Source of the DNA: Pseudomonadota bacterium
GTDB taxonomy: Bacteria; Myxococcota; Myxococcia; Myxococcales; Myxococcaceae
DNA: 64,000 nucleotides
Assembly: GCA_023426545.1 (NCBI GenBank)
Contig: JAFAAN010000012.1
Span: 1-64,000, forward strand
Reading direction: 5' to 3'
Shown here: positions 33,314 through 41,396 of the stretch, piece after piece
Position numbering within the stretch: position 1 is the stretch's first letter
Layout of the letters: the number at the start of each line of letters is the position of its first letter
Notes under the pieces: generated by a model
What the model was told of the DNA's origin: nothing
Database searches by the model: none
The model's input: the letters and a program-made list of their open reading frames with translations, nothing else
Made by a program: the position numbers and the translations under genes

Positions 33314-34660
33314 TCAGAAGCGTGCGCCGAGTTCGATGGAGTGCTGCAGACCGGGGAATTCGTCGCCGGGGCGCAGCGCGCGCTCCGTCTGGAACCGCGC
33401 CCGGAAGCGGGTGCCCAGCAGCACGTTGACGCCGCCCACCAGGGCGTGCCCGTCGCCGCGCACCGCGTCGCCGCGAAGCCGCATCGCCTCGAAGCCCGCG
33501 ACGGGCTGCAGGGCCCACTCCTCTCCGATGTGGATGAGGTATTGGGCCAGCAGCATCTGCGCCGTGAAGGGCCCCAGGGGAAGGCGCCCGGAGACGACCT
33601 CGCCCGTGAAGACGAAGCCCGCGAGCGTCAGCTCCGCGTCGGCCGCCACCGCGTGCTTGCGCGCCAGGTCCAGCGCCTCCGATACGTAGGTGCTCACCCC
33701 CACGGTGAGCGGCTTGAAGTTGAAGGGGCGCAGACTCACCCGCGCGGCGGCGTCCTCCTTCAGCCGCGCGCCCGATTCGTCGACGGCGCCCTGGAAGAAG
33801 CCCGCGGAGACCTTGAGCCCCCAGGCGTGTTTGAGCCGGACCTCGCCCATCAGTCCCAGGCGGCGGCCGCCCATCTGGTGCGTCTCGGTGATGTACTCCT
33901 CCACCAGTCCGCGGCCCTGGAGAGGCAGGTCCCACGACGATGCCAGCGAGCGTTGGAGGAAGGGCGTCTTGAACTGACCGCCGTAGAGCCGGAAGCGCTT
34001 CTGGTCATCCGCCAGCCGCACGAAGGCGTCCTTGAGCATCTGCGAGTCCGCCAGGTCCGCCGTCACCTCCGCTTCGAGGTTGGACAGCGACGTCCTCACG
34101 CCCACGCGCGCATCGACCACCGACAGCCGGCGCTGGAACTGGTTGCGCTCATCCGCGCGCGCCCGGGCGGACACCCGGCCGATGACGCGGATGCTCCGCG
34201 CCGCCTCCGCGGGCAGGTCATCCAGCGCGTCGGGGTTCTCTCCCAGCGAGTCATCCTGGTCCAGGCCGGGACGCTGCTTCTTCTTGCGCTTCTTCGCGTC
34301 CTGCTGGGCCTCACTGGCGCCATCGTCGCTGGGACGCGTGCCCGCTGCGGGTGGCTGCGCGCTCGCTCCGGCGGGCGTCAGCTCCGGCGGCGGCATGACC
34401 TGGGCCAGCGTGTCGTCGCGCCGGGGGGCAGCTGCATCGTCCGGAGCGTCGAGGCGTGCGTCCGCGTCTCCCGCGAGTCCTGCCTCCGGAGGCTCCACGC
34501 CGTCCACCACGCTGCCTGAGAAGGGGTCTTCGTCCACTTCCGAGACAACCGTCTCGAATCGCGGGGCGGGGGATTGGGCGCCAGCCATCGCTGGAGCCCC
34601 CATCAGCATCGCGACGAGAAACCCCCGCCTCGCCCGTTCATCCGCCCGCCACCCGCCCAT
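33314..34660 (-). CDS. OprP/OprO-like porin, first gene of the VTC operon
   Basis: 448 residues. Signal peptide RRGFLVAMLMGAPAMAGAQ; a long acidic, Pro/Ala-rich and Lys-rich spacer (about 35-140). A beta-barrel with the phosphate-selective porin pattern follows: VDARVGVRTSLSNLEAEVTA, LYGGQFKTPFLQRSLASSWD, RRLGLMGEVR, VVSGRLPLGPF, and a final aromatic (ELGARF). The family takes up phosphate or polyphosphate in other bacteria. ATG 34660 has GGGGAGG seven bases upstream. As the leading gene of the operon it hints that the system handles an anion crossing the outer membrane. Confidence 0.75.
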   Translation of the reverse strand: MGGWRADERARRGFLVAMLMGAPAMAGAQSPAPRFETVVSEVDEDPFSGSVVDGVEPPEAGLAGDADARLDAPDDAAAPRRDDTLAQVMPPPELTPAGASAQPPAAGTRPSDDGASEAQQDAKKRKKKQRPGLDQDDSLGENPDALDDLPAEAARSIRVIGRVSARARADERNQFQRRLSVVDARVGVRTSLSNLEAEVTADLADSQMLKDAFVRLADDQKRFRLYGGQFKTPFLQRSLASSWDLPLQGRGLVEEYITETHQMGGRRLGLMGEVRLKHAWGLKVSAGFFQGAVDESGARLKEDAAARVSLRPFNFKPLTVGVSTYVSEALDLARKHAVAADAELTLAGFVFTGEVVSGRLPLGPFTAQMLLAQYLIHIGEEWALQPVAGFEAMRLRGDAVRGDGHALVGGVNVLLGTRFRARFQTERALRPGDEFPGLQHSIELGARF

Positions 34661-34800
34661 GTCCACGCCTCCCCGACCGCAACCGGAGCGCGTCCACTGC
34701 AACACGGGTGCCCATTCGTTGAGCGGACGCGGAGGGCAGGGCGGGGTCTGGTTCCGGACGGACGGAGGGCCGGAGGGCGCAGAAAACCAGTGGCCAGGGC

Positions 34801-34816
34801 GTCACGCTGCCGTGAC
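34801..34816. promoter_or_regulatory. Inverted repeat upstream of the porin/VTC operon
   Basis: GTCACG-CTGC-CGTGAC, two 6-base arms with a 4-base gap, 141 bases before the porin start. On the minus strand part of it reads CTGTCAC, close to one half of an E. coli-type Pho box, but the second half does not fit well. A candidate operator only. Confidence 0.25.
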
Positions 34817-34881
34817 AGGGAAGGAAAGTTCCCAGTGTCGCGGCAGGCGACCCTGTACGAATGCCGGTCGCCCGGAAGGAG

Positions 34882-35505
34882 TTACTGCCCGGACGGAGGA
34901 TCGGCCGGAGGGGCCGGGGCCGCGCTCTGTTCCGGCGCCGTCGTGGGGGCGGGAAGGGCGGCAGAGATTGTCGGAGCCTCCGGGCTGGGAGCGGACGCCT
35001 TCATGCGCCGCAGCACGTTGCGCACGCCAAGGGCCAGCGCCGCGCCTGCGCCCACCAGCACCAGGCCCCAGCCCACGCCGCGGGGAATGGGCGTGCTGGA
35101 CACCATGAAGCGCGCCGTCACGACCTTCAGGTGCGTCCTCCGGTATCGCACCTCGAGGTCCCATTGGCCGGGCTCGTCCGGCACCAGCGCGGTGTGCCAG
35201 TTGACCCCTTCGCGCGTCAGCGTCTTCGTCACGTGGGACGGCGAGCCCACCGGGTGGAAGGTGATGGTGAGCGGCCCGTCGAATTCGGGGCCATCGAAGT
35301 TGCCTACATGCAACGACACGGAGATGGGCTCACCCTCGCGCGGCATGGCGGGGTGAACGGTACCCTGCAGACGTTCCTCGGCATCGGACCAGCGCAGCTC
35401 GAGGACGTCTCCGCGGCGCTCGACGCGAATCTGATCGTTGGCGGGGGCCGCAACCGTGGTACTGGCTACCAGGAGGCATGCAAGCAGTCCCCAACTGGTA
35501 TTCAA
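34882..35505 (-). CDS. YtkA-like membrane-anchored periplasmic protein
   Basis: About 207 residues. A signal peptide (WGLLACLLVASTTVAAP) is followed by a beta-sandwich that resembles the YtkA-like fold: ISVSLHVGNFDGPEFDGPLT, PDEPGQWDLEVRYRR. One membrane helix (GVGWGLVLVGAGAALALGV) and a short Pro/Ala-rich tail complete it. TTG 35505 gives a clean signal peptide. An ATG at 35616 would add 37 doubtful residues and overlap the start of the divergent kinase gene. It may share a promoter region with that kinase. The function of YtkA domains is uncertain. Confidence 0.6.
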   Translation of the reverse strand: MNTSWGLLACLLVASTTVAAPANDQIRVERRGDVLELRWSDAEERLQGTVHPAMPREGEPISVSLHVGNFDGPEFDGPLTITFHPVGSPSHVTKTLTREGVNWHTALVPDEPGQWDLEVRYRRTHLKVVTARFMVSSTPIPRGVGWGLVLVGAGAALALGVRNVLRRMKASAPSPEAPTISAALPAPTTAPEQSAAPAPPADPPSGQ

Positions 35506-35600
35506 TACGGGCCGCCTTTGCCTCTGAAGCGGCTGTCCTCTAAGATGCGCTGCCCTGCTGCATTCCACCTGAGCCTGCTCCCCGCCGGCAATGTCCCGGG

Positions 35601-37889
35601 ATGAACCCACAATCATTCGGGAAATATCAGCTTCTTAAGAAGCTCGCCACGGGCGGCATGGCCGAGGTGTGGCTGGCGCGCCAGACGGGCATCGAAGGGT
35701 TCCACAAGAACCTCGTGGTGAAGCGCATCCTCCCGCATCTCGCGGAAGACCGTGAGTTCGTGGAGATGTTCCGGAACGAGGCGCTGATTGCCGCGCGCTT
35801 CAACCACCCGAACATCGCGCAGGTCTACGAGTTCGGTGAGGCCAACGGCACGTATTACATCGCCATGGAGTTCATCCACGGCGAGGACCTCGGCCGGGTG
35901 ATGCGCAAGGCCGCGAGCACCGGACAGTGGGTGGCCCGGCCGCTGGCCATCCGAATCGTCGCCGCCGCGTGCGAGGGCCTGCACTACGCCCACAGCCGCA
36001 CGGATGACGCGGGCCGGCCGCTGCGCGTGGTGCACCGCGACATTTCGCCGCAGAACATCCTCATCAGCTTCGACGGCTCGGTGAAGCTGGTGGACTTCGG
36101 CATCGCCAAGGCGGCGGATCAGGCGTCGCTCACGAAGTCGGGCGCCATCAAGGGCAAGTTCGCGTACATGGCGCCGGAGCAGGCCGCCGGCAAGCCGCTG
36201 GACGGGCGCGCGGACATCTTCGCCATCGGCCTGGTGCTCTACGAGCTGCTCACGGGCGTGCGTCCGCTGAAGCGCGACTCGGAGCTGGCCACGCTGCAGG
36301 CCGCCATGGAGTGCGCCATCGCCGCGCCTTCACAGGTGGCGGACGTGCCGGAGGAGATGGACCCGGTCGTGATGCGGGCCATCGCGAAGAACGCGGACGA
36401 CCGCTACCGCGACGCGCGCCAGTTCCAGATGGCGCTGGAGGAGATCCTCGTCGGGCAGCGTTGGGTGGCCGGCTCGGTGCAGATTTCCGAGCTGATGGAG
36501 ACGCTCTTCGCCGATCGTCTGGCGGAGGAGAAGGTTCAGGGGCAGGTCGTCCCCGTCGGCGAGGACTCCGCCAACTCCGGGACGCCCATGCCGCCCACGC
36601 CGCCGCCGCAGGAGCGGGGCCGTGCCCGCAGCTCGGCCGCGGACATGAACTGGGAGGCGCCGCCGGGCGAGGAGCGCGAGCGCGTGCGCGGGTCGTCCTC
36701 CCGCACGTCGATGGGGCCCCGGCGTACCTCGGCCGCCATGCCCGCGGCGGAGCCGGACGACCACGAGTGGGATGCGCCCTCGGGTGTCGAGGAGCTCCCC
36801 CCGCGCCGCAGGGGTACCCTGTCCGAAGCGGCCGTGCGCCGTCCCTCCAACCCCAACTCCACGCAGATTGCCCGGACGAGCTCCCGCGCGGACCTGAGCC
36901 GCGTCGGCACGGGCGAGTCCCCCGCGCCTCGCCGCTCCGCCACGCGCGCAGCGCCCATCGTGGAGGACCCGGGGCCGCCGCCTCCATCGCGCTCGCGCGT
37001 GAGCATGGCGGCGGTGGACGAGCGCACGCGGATGGAGGACGAGGAGGACGACGACGAGCGGACCATGCTGCCGCCGCCGGAGCCCGCGCCGCCTCCGCGT
37101 CGCCGTACCGGCATGCACTCGGGGCTCCACCCCGCGGAAGCGCCGCCACGCCGCCGGACGTCCAGCCGCGCGGAGATGCCGTCGGCGCCGCCGCGCTCAC
37201 GCACCTCGAGCGTGGCCCTGGCGCGTCCCCGCGACGAGGACGCCGAGGTGGAGCGCGCGCTGGAGCGGTCCGCGCGGGGCGCCCGGGCGGGCGCGGCCAA
37301 GCGCAACGTGGCCACGGTGGCCTTCATCGTGGGGCTCGTGGCGGTGGGGCTGGTGTTCCACAAGCCCATCCTCGCGGTGCTCAACAGCCGCGCCTCCGAC
37401 GGGCAGGCGGTGACGCTGTCGGTCAGCACCAACGCGCGGGTGAAGGTATCGGTGCGCCACACCGACCGCTGCGGCAACGGCCAGCCGGTGACGGAGCTGG
37501 GCGAGACGCCCATCGTCAACGCGACGGGGGCCCACCTCCAGGACACGCTCATCCTGGTGAACGAGCAGCTGGGCATCTACAAGGAGGAGAGCGACACGCT
37601 CGCCTTCGGAGAGCCGGGTCAGGCCAAGTCCTTCACCTACGAGTTCCGCAGCGGGCAGCTCCAGCTGACGCTGAAGCCCGAGGGACTGAAGGGCATCACC
37701 GTGAAGCGCAATGGCCAGGACATGGGAACCTACTCGGGCAACCGGGGCATGAAGATCGAGCTCATGGAGGGCCGCCACAAGCTGGAGCTCCAGGGCGGTC
37801 CGCTGAAGGACTCCTTCATGTTCGAGGTCGACATCAAGCCCGGCATCATCAACAAGCAGACCGAGGACCTGGCCGCCTTCGTGGGCTAG
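35601..37889 (+). CDS. Serine/threonine protein kinase with periplasmic C-terminal domain
   Basis: 762 residues. Eukaryotic-type kinase domain (about 8-300): ATGGMAEVWLAR loop, Lys41 in VVKRI, HRDISPQN (H145, D147), VDFGIA (D165), MAPEQ. The S-P-Q replaces the usual L-K-P, so the catalytic-loop Lys is lacking; this is common in myxobacterial kinases. A long disordered, Arg/Pro-rich linker (about 325-565) is followed by a membrane helix (VAFIVGLVAVGLVF, ~570-590) and a ~170-residue periplasmic part with no PASTA repeat. It probably senses an envelope signal. ATG 35601 matches the family start. Confidence 0.9.
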   Translation: MNPQSFGKYQLLKKLATGGMAEVWLARQTGIEGFHKNLVVKRILPHLAEDREFVEMFRNEALIAARFNHPNIAQVYEFGEANGTYYIAMEFIHGEDLGRVMRKAASTGQWVARPLAIRIVAAACEGLHYAHSRTDDAGRPLRVVHRDISPQNILISFDGSVKLVDFGIAKAADQASLTKSGAIKGKFAYMAPEQAAGKPLDGRADIFAIGLVLYELLTGVRPLKRDSELATLQAAMECAIAAPSQVADVPEEMDPVVMRAIAKNADDRYRDARQFQMALEEILVGQRWVAGSVQISELMETLFADRLAEEKVQGQVVPVGEDSANSGTPMPPTPPPQERGRARSSAADMNWEAPPGEERERVRGSSSRTSMGPRRTSAAMPAAEPDDHEWDAPSGVEELPPRRRGTLSEAAVRRPSNPNSTQIARTSSRADLSRVGTGESPAPRRSATRAAPIVEDPGPPPPSRSRVSMAAVDERTRMEDEEDDDERTMLPPPEPAPPPRRRTGMHSGLHPAEAPPRRRTSSRAEMPSAPPRSRTSSVALARPRDEDAEVERALERSARGARAGAAKRNVATVAFIVGLVAVGLVFHKPILAVLNSRASDGQAVTLSVSTNARVKVSVRHTDRCGNGQPVTELGETPIVNATGAHLQDTLILVNEQLGIYKEESDTLAFGEPGQAKSFTYEFRSGQLQLTLKPEGLKGITVKRNGQDMGTYSGNRGMKIELMEGRHKLELQGGPLKDSFMFEVDIKPGIINKQTEDLAAFVG

Positions 37890-37900
37890 GGCCTGCCCCG

Positions 37901-38233
37901 TCAGTAGCGAGGCAAGGCGGGGTCCACCTGCCGGGCGTACAGGTCGATGCCGCCGCGCAGCGACACCGCGTCGAAGCCCATCGACATGAGGAAGGCCGCG
38001 CCGTCCAGGCTGCGCACGCCGTGGTGGCAATAGACGACGACGGGGCGGCCGCGCAGCTCCTCCAACTCGTCGGCGCGCTCCTCCAGCTCCGGCAGGGGAA
38101 TCAGCAGCGAGTCCGGCAGCGCCACCCAGGCATGTTCCGTCGGGAAGCGCACGTCGAGCAGGGCGGGACGGGACTCGGCGGGGCCGGCGAGCAGCGCGGC
38201 GAGCTGGGCGGGGGCAATCTCGGGAATGGGCAT
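37901..38233 (-). CDS. Single-domain rhodanese
   Basis: 110-residue rhodanese with the active-site loop VVVYCHHGVRS (Cys69). ALLDVR (D27) and GGIDLYARQVDP are usual family features. It carries sulfane sulfur as a persulfide. It starts eight bases after the moeB-type gene that already contains a rhodanese domain, so the two are co-transcribed and may pass sulfur in sequence. The gene converges with the kinase gene, 11 bases between the stops. Confidence 0.88.
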   Translation of the reverse strand: MPIPEIAPAQLAALLAGPAESRPALLDVRFPTEHAWVALPDSLLIPLPELEERADELEELRGRPVVVYCHHGVRSLDGAAFLMSMGFDAVSLRGGIDLYARQVDPALPRY

Positions 38234-38241
38234 GTCGTGTC

Positions 38242-39408
38242 TCAGGCGGAGGTGGGCACGGCGCAGAAGCGCTCGTAGTCGATGAGCTCCACCTTGGCGC
38301 CAGGCGCGCACACAGGGCACTGCGTGTCCCGGCGCAGCTTGAGCTCCTGGAAGCGGGTGCCCAGCGCGTCGAAGGTGAGCAGCCGTCCCACGAGCGGCTC
38401 GCCCTGACCGAGGATGAGCTTGAGCGCCTCGTTGGCCTGGAGCAGGCCGATGAGCCCTGGGAGTACGCCCAGCACGCCGGCCTCGGCGCAGGAGGGCGCC
38501 AGCTCGGGCGGCGGCGGGGCGGGGTACAGGCAGCGGTAGCAGGGGCCCTGGCCAGGGAGGAAGGTCGTCACCTGTCCCTCGAAGCGGAAGATGGAGCCGT
38601 GGACGTTGGGCCGGCCGAGCATGACGCACGCGTCGTTGAGCAGGTAGCGCGTGGGGAAGTTGTCGCCGCCGTCCAGGACGAGGTCGAAGCCCTCCAGAAT
38701 CCGCAGGACGTTGCGCGAGTCGAGGCGCTCCGCGAAGCCCACCACCTTCACGTCCGGGTTGAGCGCTTCGATGGCGGCCCTTGCGCTGGCCACCTTGGAT
38801 TGCCCTTGCCGCTCGCGGGTGTGAATGACCTGCCGCTGCAGGTTGCTCAGGTCCACCACGTCCGCGTCGACGATGCCCAGGGTGCCGACCCCGGCGGCGG
38901 CGAGGTACAGCGCCGCGGGGGAACCCAGGCCGCCAGCCCCCAGCAGCAGCACACGCGCCTGGAGCAGCTTCGCCTGTCCGGCTTCGCCGACCTCGGGGAG
39001 GCTCAGGTGGCGGCGGTAGCGCTCCTTCTGTTCGGCGGTGAGGACGAAGGGCTTCTCCACCGGGAGGGCCGCGTCGCTCCAGCGGTTGTAGCCCCCCGCC
39101 AGGGAGGCCACCCGCTCGTAACCCAGCTCCTTCAGCGTCCGGGCGGCCAGGGCGGAGCGGGTGCCACCGGCACAGTAGACGACCACCTCCTCGTCCCGCC
39201 GGAGCTGGCTCTCCACGCGCAGCTCCAGGTACCCCCTTGGGATGTGGAGGGCACCGGGCAGCCGGCCGCCGGCGTATTCGTCTGATTCCCGGACGTCGAG
39301 CAGCTTCACGGGGGCCCGGGCGTCCAGCAGCCGCTTCACCTCCTCCACGGAGACTTCGCGAATCTCCTGTTTCACTCCGGCCAGCAGCGTCTGGAAGGTC
39401 CAAGCCAT
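38242..39408 (-). CDS. MoeB/ThiF-type adenylyltransferase with N-terminal rhodanese
   Basis: 388 residues. Residues 1-105 are a rhodanese (LLDVRESDEYAGG, YCAGGTRS with Cys79). From about 125 comes an E1-like adenylating domain: YRRHLSLPEVGEAGQAKLL, VLLLGAGGLGSPAALYLAAAGVG, DLSNLQRQ, DGGDNFPTRYLLND. Zinc cysteines are in CYRC and CPVC. It would adenylate the C-terminal Gly-Gly of MoaD or ThiS and supply sulfur. In human MOCS3 and similar proteins the rhodanese follows the E1 domain; here it precedes it. ATG 39408. The partner could be the MoaD-MoaE fusion at 10291 after processing. Confidence 0.9.
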   Translation of the reverse strand: MAWTFQTLLAGVKQEIREVSVEEVKRLLDARAPVKLLDVRESDEYAGGRLPGALHIPRGYLELRVESQLRRDEEVVVYCAGGTRSALAARTLKELGYERVASLAGGYNRWSDAALPVEKPFVLTAEQKERYRRHLSLPEVGEAGQAKLLQARVLLLGAGGLGSPAALYLAAAGVGTLGIVDADVVDLSNLQRQVIHTRERQGQSKVASARAAIEALNPDVKVVGFAERLDSRNVLRILEGFDLVLDGGDNFPTRYLLNDACVMLGRPNVHGSIFRFEGQVTTFLPGQGPCYRCLYPAPPPPELAPSCAEAGVLGVLPGLIGLLQANEALKLILGQGEPLVGRLLTFDALGTRFQELKLRRDTQCPVCAPGAKVELIDYERFCAVPTSA

Positions 39409-39462
39409 GTCGGGTGCATATAACCCAGGGGCAGGGTCGATGGATTTTCCAGGCCCGGACGT

Positions 39463-39468
39463 TATAAG
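39463..39468 (+). promoter_or_regulatory. Candidate -10 element for the Fe-S carrier gene
   Basis: TATAAG lies 22 bases before the ATG, preceded by a region with no good -35. The resemblance is limited to the -10 box. Confidence 0.25.
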
Positions 39469-39489
39469 GCTTCCAGAGGAGACACGGAC

Positions 39490-39879
39490 ATGGACAGCAC
39501 CCCCACGACTTCCGCCGCCCCCGCCGCTTCGACGGCTCCCCAGGCCACCCCGGTGGCCGTGCGCCTGACGGATGCCGCCATCCAGCAGGTGAAGGACGTC
39601 ATCAAGGCGCAGGGCTTCGAGGGCTACTTCTTCTCCATCCGCGTGGTGCCGGCTGGCTGCAGCGGCCTGGGCTATGACCTGAACCTGGTCAAGGAGTCCA
39701 AGGCCGGTGACGTCGTCTGGGAGCAGGATGGCGTGAAGATCGCCAGCGACCCGATGAGCAGCCAGTACCTCGCGGGCACGGAGATTGACTACGTCTCCGC
39801 CATCACCGGCGCGGGCTTCAAGTTCAACAACCCGAACGCGAAGTCCTCTTGCGGCTGCGGCACGTCGTTCACGACCTGA
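39490..39879 (+). CDS. A-type iron-sulfur carrier (HesB/IscA/ErpA family)
   Basis: 129 residues. A ~20-residue Ala/Thr/Pro-rich leader is followed by the A-type carrier domain. The three conserved cysteines are Cys57 in VVPAGCSGLGY and C121/C123 in SSCGCG. These bind Fe-S clusters or iron for delivery to apo-proteins. ATG 39490 has GAGGAGAC upstream. The gene is divergent from the MoeB-type gene 81 bases away, making a local sulfur-trafficking neighbourhood. Whether it is ErpA- or IscA-like cannot be decided; no isc or suf genes are nearby. Confidence 0.9.
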   Translation: MDSTPTTSAAPAASTAPQATPVAVRLTDAAIQQVKDVIKAQGFEGYFFSIRVVPAGCSGLGYDLNLVKESKAGDVVWEQDGVKIASDPMSSQYLAGTEIDYVSAITGAGFKFNNPNAKSSCGCGTSFTT

Positions 39880-39920
39880 TTCGAGCCCACCACGGAACGG
39901 CCCGCTCATGACGGGCGGCG

Positions 39921-39953
39921 AGGCCGGGACGGGGCGCATGCCTCGCCCGGCCT
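39921..39953. terminator. Hairpin between two convergent genes
   Basis: A 14-base-pair stem with one bulged A and loop GCAT: AGGCCGGGACGGGGC pairs with GCCTCGCCCGGCCT. It sits midway between the stops of the Fe-S carrier (+) and the thioesterase (-) and can serve both. No U tract is seen on either side. Confidence 0.55.
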
Positions 39954-39979
39954 TCGCGCGTCGGGGCCCCTCAGAGGCA

Positions 39980-40498
39980 TCAGGCGCCGGCGATGGGCGT
40001 CATCACCTGAAGCCAGCTCTGGTTCTGCTTCTGGCGCGCGAGCCGCTGTGCCCTGCGGGCCTCGGCTTCCTGGAAGGCGGCCCTGTCCGCGTCCGTCTCC
40101 ATGACGAGCGGCGGCACCTTCACGCGGTTGCCGTCCTTGTCGATGGCCACGAAGGTCAGCAGGGCGCTGGTGGTGAGATGGCGCTCGCCGGTGAGCGGGT
40201 TTTCCGCGTGCACCGTGACGCCTACTTCCATGGATGTGCGGAAGGCGGCCAGCACCCGGCCGTGGAGCAGCGCGACCCAGCCCACCTTGATGGGCGCGTG
40301 GAAGTGCAGGTCGTCCATGGAGGCGGTGACGACGACCTGGCGGCAGTGCCGCTGCGCGGCCACGGCGCCGCAGACGTCAATCCACTGCATCACCTTGCCA
40401 CCGAACGCGGCGTTCAGGTTGTTGGCGTCGGGAGGCAGGATGAGCTGCGTCATCACCACCTCCGTGTCCTTCGGGTTCTTCGGGGACATGTCGTTCAT
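39980..40498 (-). CDS. Acyl-CoA thioesterase, hotdog fold (YciA-like)
   Basis: 172 residues. ANNLNAAFGGKVMQWIDVCGAV is the YciA/BACH-type hotdog helix with catalytic Asp, preceded by LILPPDAN. SMDDLHFHAPIKVG and VTVHAENPLTGERH are also typical. It hydrolyses acyl-CoA to free acid. The C-terminal ~30 residues are charged and helical (EAEARRAQRLARQKQ). ATG 40498 is preferred, with AAGGTG upstream; the frame also has an upstream ATG at 40540 that lacks support. Confidence 0.88.
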   Translation of the reverse strand: MNDMSPKNPKDTEVVMTQLILPPDANNLNAAFGGKVMQWIDVCGAVAAQRHCRQVVVTASMDDLHFHAPIKVGWVALLHGRVLAAFRTSMEVGVTVHAENPLTGERHLTTSALLTFVAIDKDGNRVKVPPLVMETDADRAAFQEAEARRAQRLARQKQNQSWLQVMTPIAGA

Positions 40499-40647
40499 CG
40501 CGCACCTTGGGTTGCCGGACAGGGCGGGCGGCGAGGCCACGCCGTGTCATCCAGTCGATGCGCCATGCTCTAACGCGGCGAACCGGCCCGTGTCCCGTCG
40601 TACCGCACCCAGGGGGCACTTCCTCGCGTACGCGAGGGGGGCGGTCC

Positions 40648-41385
40648 TCAGGCCATGAAGCTGGAGACGCGGTCGAGGAACTCCTCACGCCCCCGTCCGC
40701 GCCGGATGTCCTGCTTCGACACGTCCATGACGAGGCAGTCCACGCCGTACTTCTCCTGCAGCACCAGAGGGAAGCTGGCGTAGTAGCCGTTGAGGCCTCG
40801 CAGGAACTGGTGGCGGATGCCCTTCTCCTCCTCGCGGCCGCGGGTGCGGATGCGCTGGAGGAGCACCTCCACGCTGCCCACCTCGAAGCAGATGACCTTG
40901 TCGGGGCGGATGATGTGGCGCGACAGCCGCTGGAAGTACTCGTAGTAGAGGTCCAACTCGGCGTTCGTCATGTGCCCCAGGCCGTGGAGGTACTTGGCGA
41001 AGATCTCCGGGTCCTCGTACAGGGTCCGGTCCTGGACGCAGCTGCGGCGGTACGAGTGGATGAGCTCGTGGTGCTCGACGCGCCGGATGAGGAACTCCAA
41101 CTGGAGCGTGAAGGACCAGCGCGACATGTCCGCGTAGTAGTCCCGCAGGAAGCGGTTATCGATGACGGGCTCGTCAAACAGCTCGTAGCCGAAGGCCTGG
41201 CTGATCATCTTCGCTGCCGTCGTCTTGCCTGCGCCGATGTTGCCCGCCAGCGCCACGAACCGGCGCGTCTTGGGCACCTTGACGCGCAGCGTGTTGCGGG
41301 AGCGAGGGGGGGCCGCGGCGGCCTCTTCCGGTGCGGGGGCGGCCGGTGCGGGCTTCGAGCGCGTGCGAGCGGTGGTGCGAGGCAT
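40648..41385 (-). CDS. Deoxynucleoside kinase
   Basis: 245 residues. A ~40-residue Ala/Pro-rich basic leader precedes the kinase. P-loop GNIGAGKTT, DEPVIDN, and QDRTLYEDPEIFAKYLH (the DRT/DRS-type catalytic motif) identify the dNK/dGK/dAK family, which phosphorylates deoxynucleosides for salvage. The basic RIRTRGREEEKG stretch fits the LID. Base preference cannot be judged. The gene is followed 149 bases later by the leftward thioesterase gene. Confidence 0.88.
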   Translation of the reverse strand: MPRTTARTRSKPAPAAPAPEEAAAAPPRSRNTLRVKVPKTRRFVALAGNIGAGKTTAAKMISQAFGYELFDEPVIDNRFLRDYYADMSRWSFTLQLEFLIRRVEHHELIHSYRRSCVQDRTLYEDPEIFAKYLHGLGHMTNAELDLYYEYFQRLSRHIIRPDKVICFEVGSVEVLLQRIRTRGREEEKGIRHQFLRGLNGYYASFPLVLQEKYGVDCLVMDVSKQDIRRGRGREEFLDRVSSFMA

Positions 41386-41396
41386 GAAACCGGGGC

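Noticed and set aside
34799..34817. Pho box upstream of the porin/VTC operon
   Set aside because: Only one half (CTGTCAC) fits; the second half matches poorly, so I keep only the inverted repeat at low confidence.
39409..39489. Possible leaderless minus-strand promoter (TATATG eight bases before the moeB-type ATG)
   Set aside because: No matching -35 and AT-rich hexamers can occur by chance in this short gap; not strong enough to annotate.
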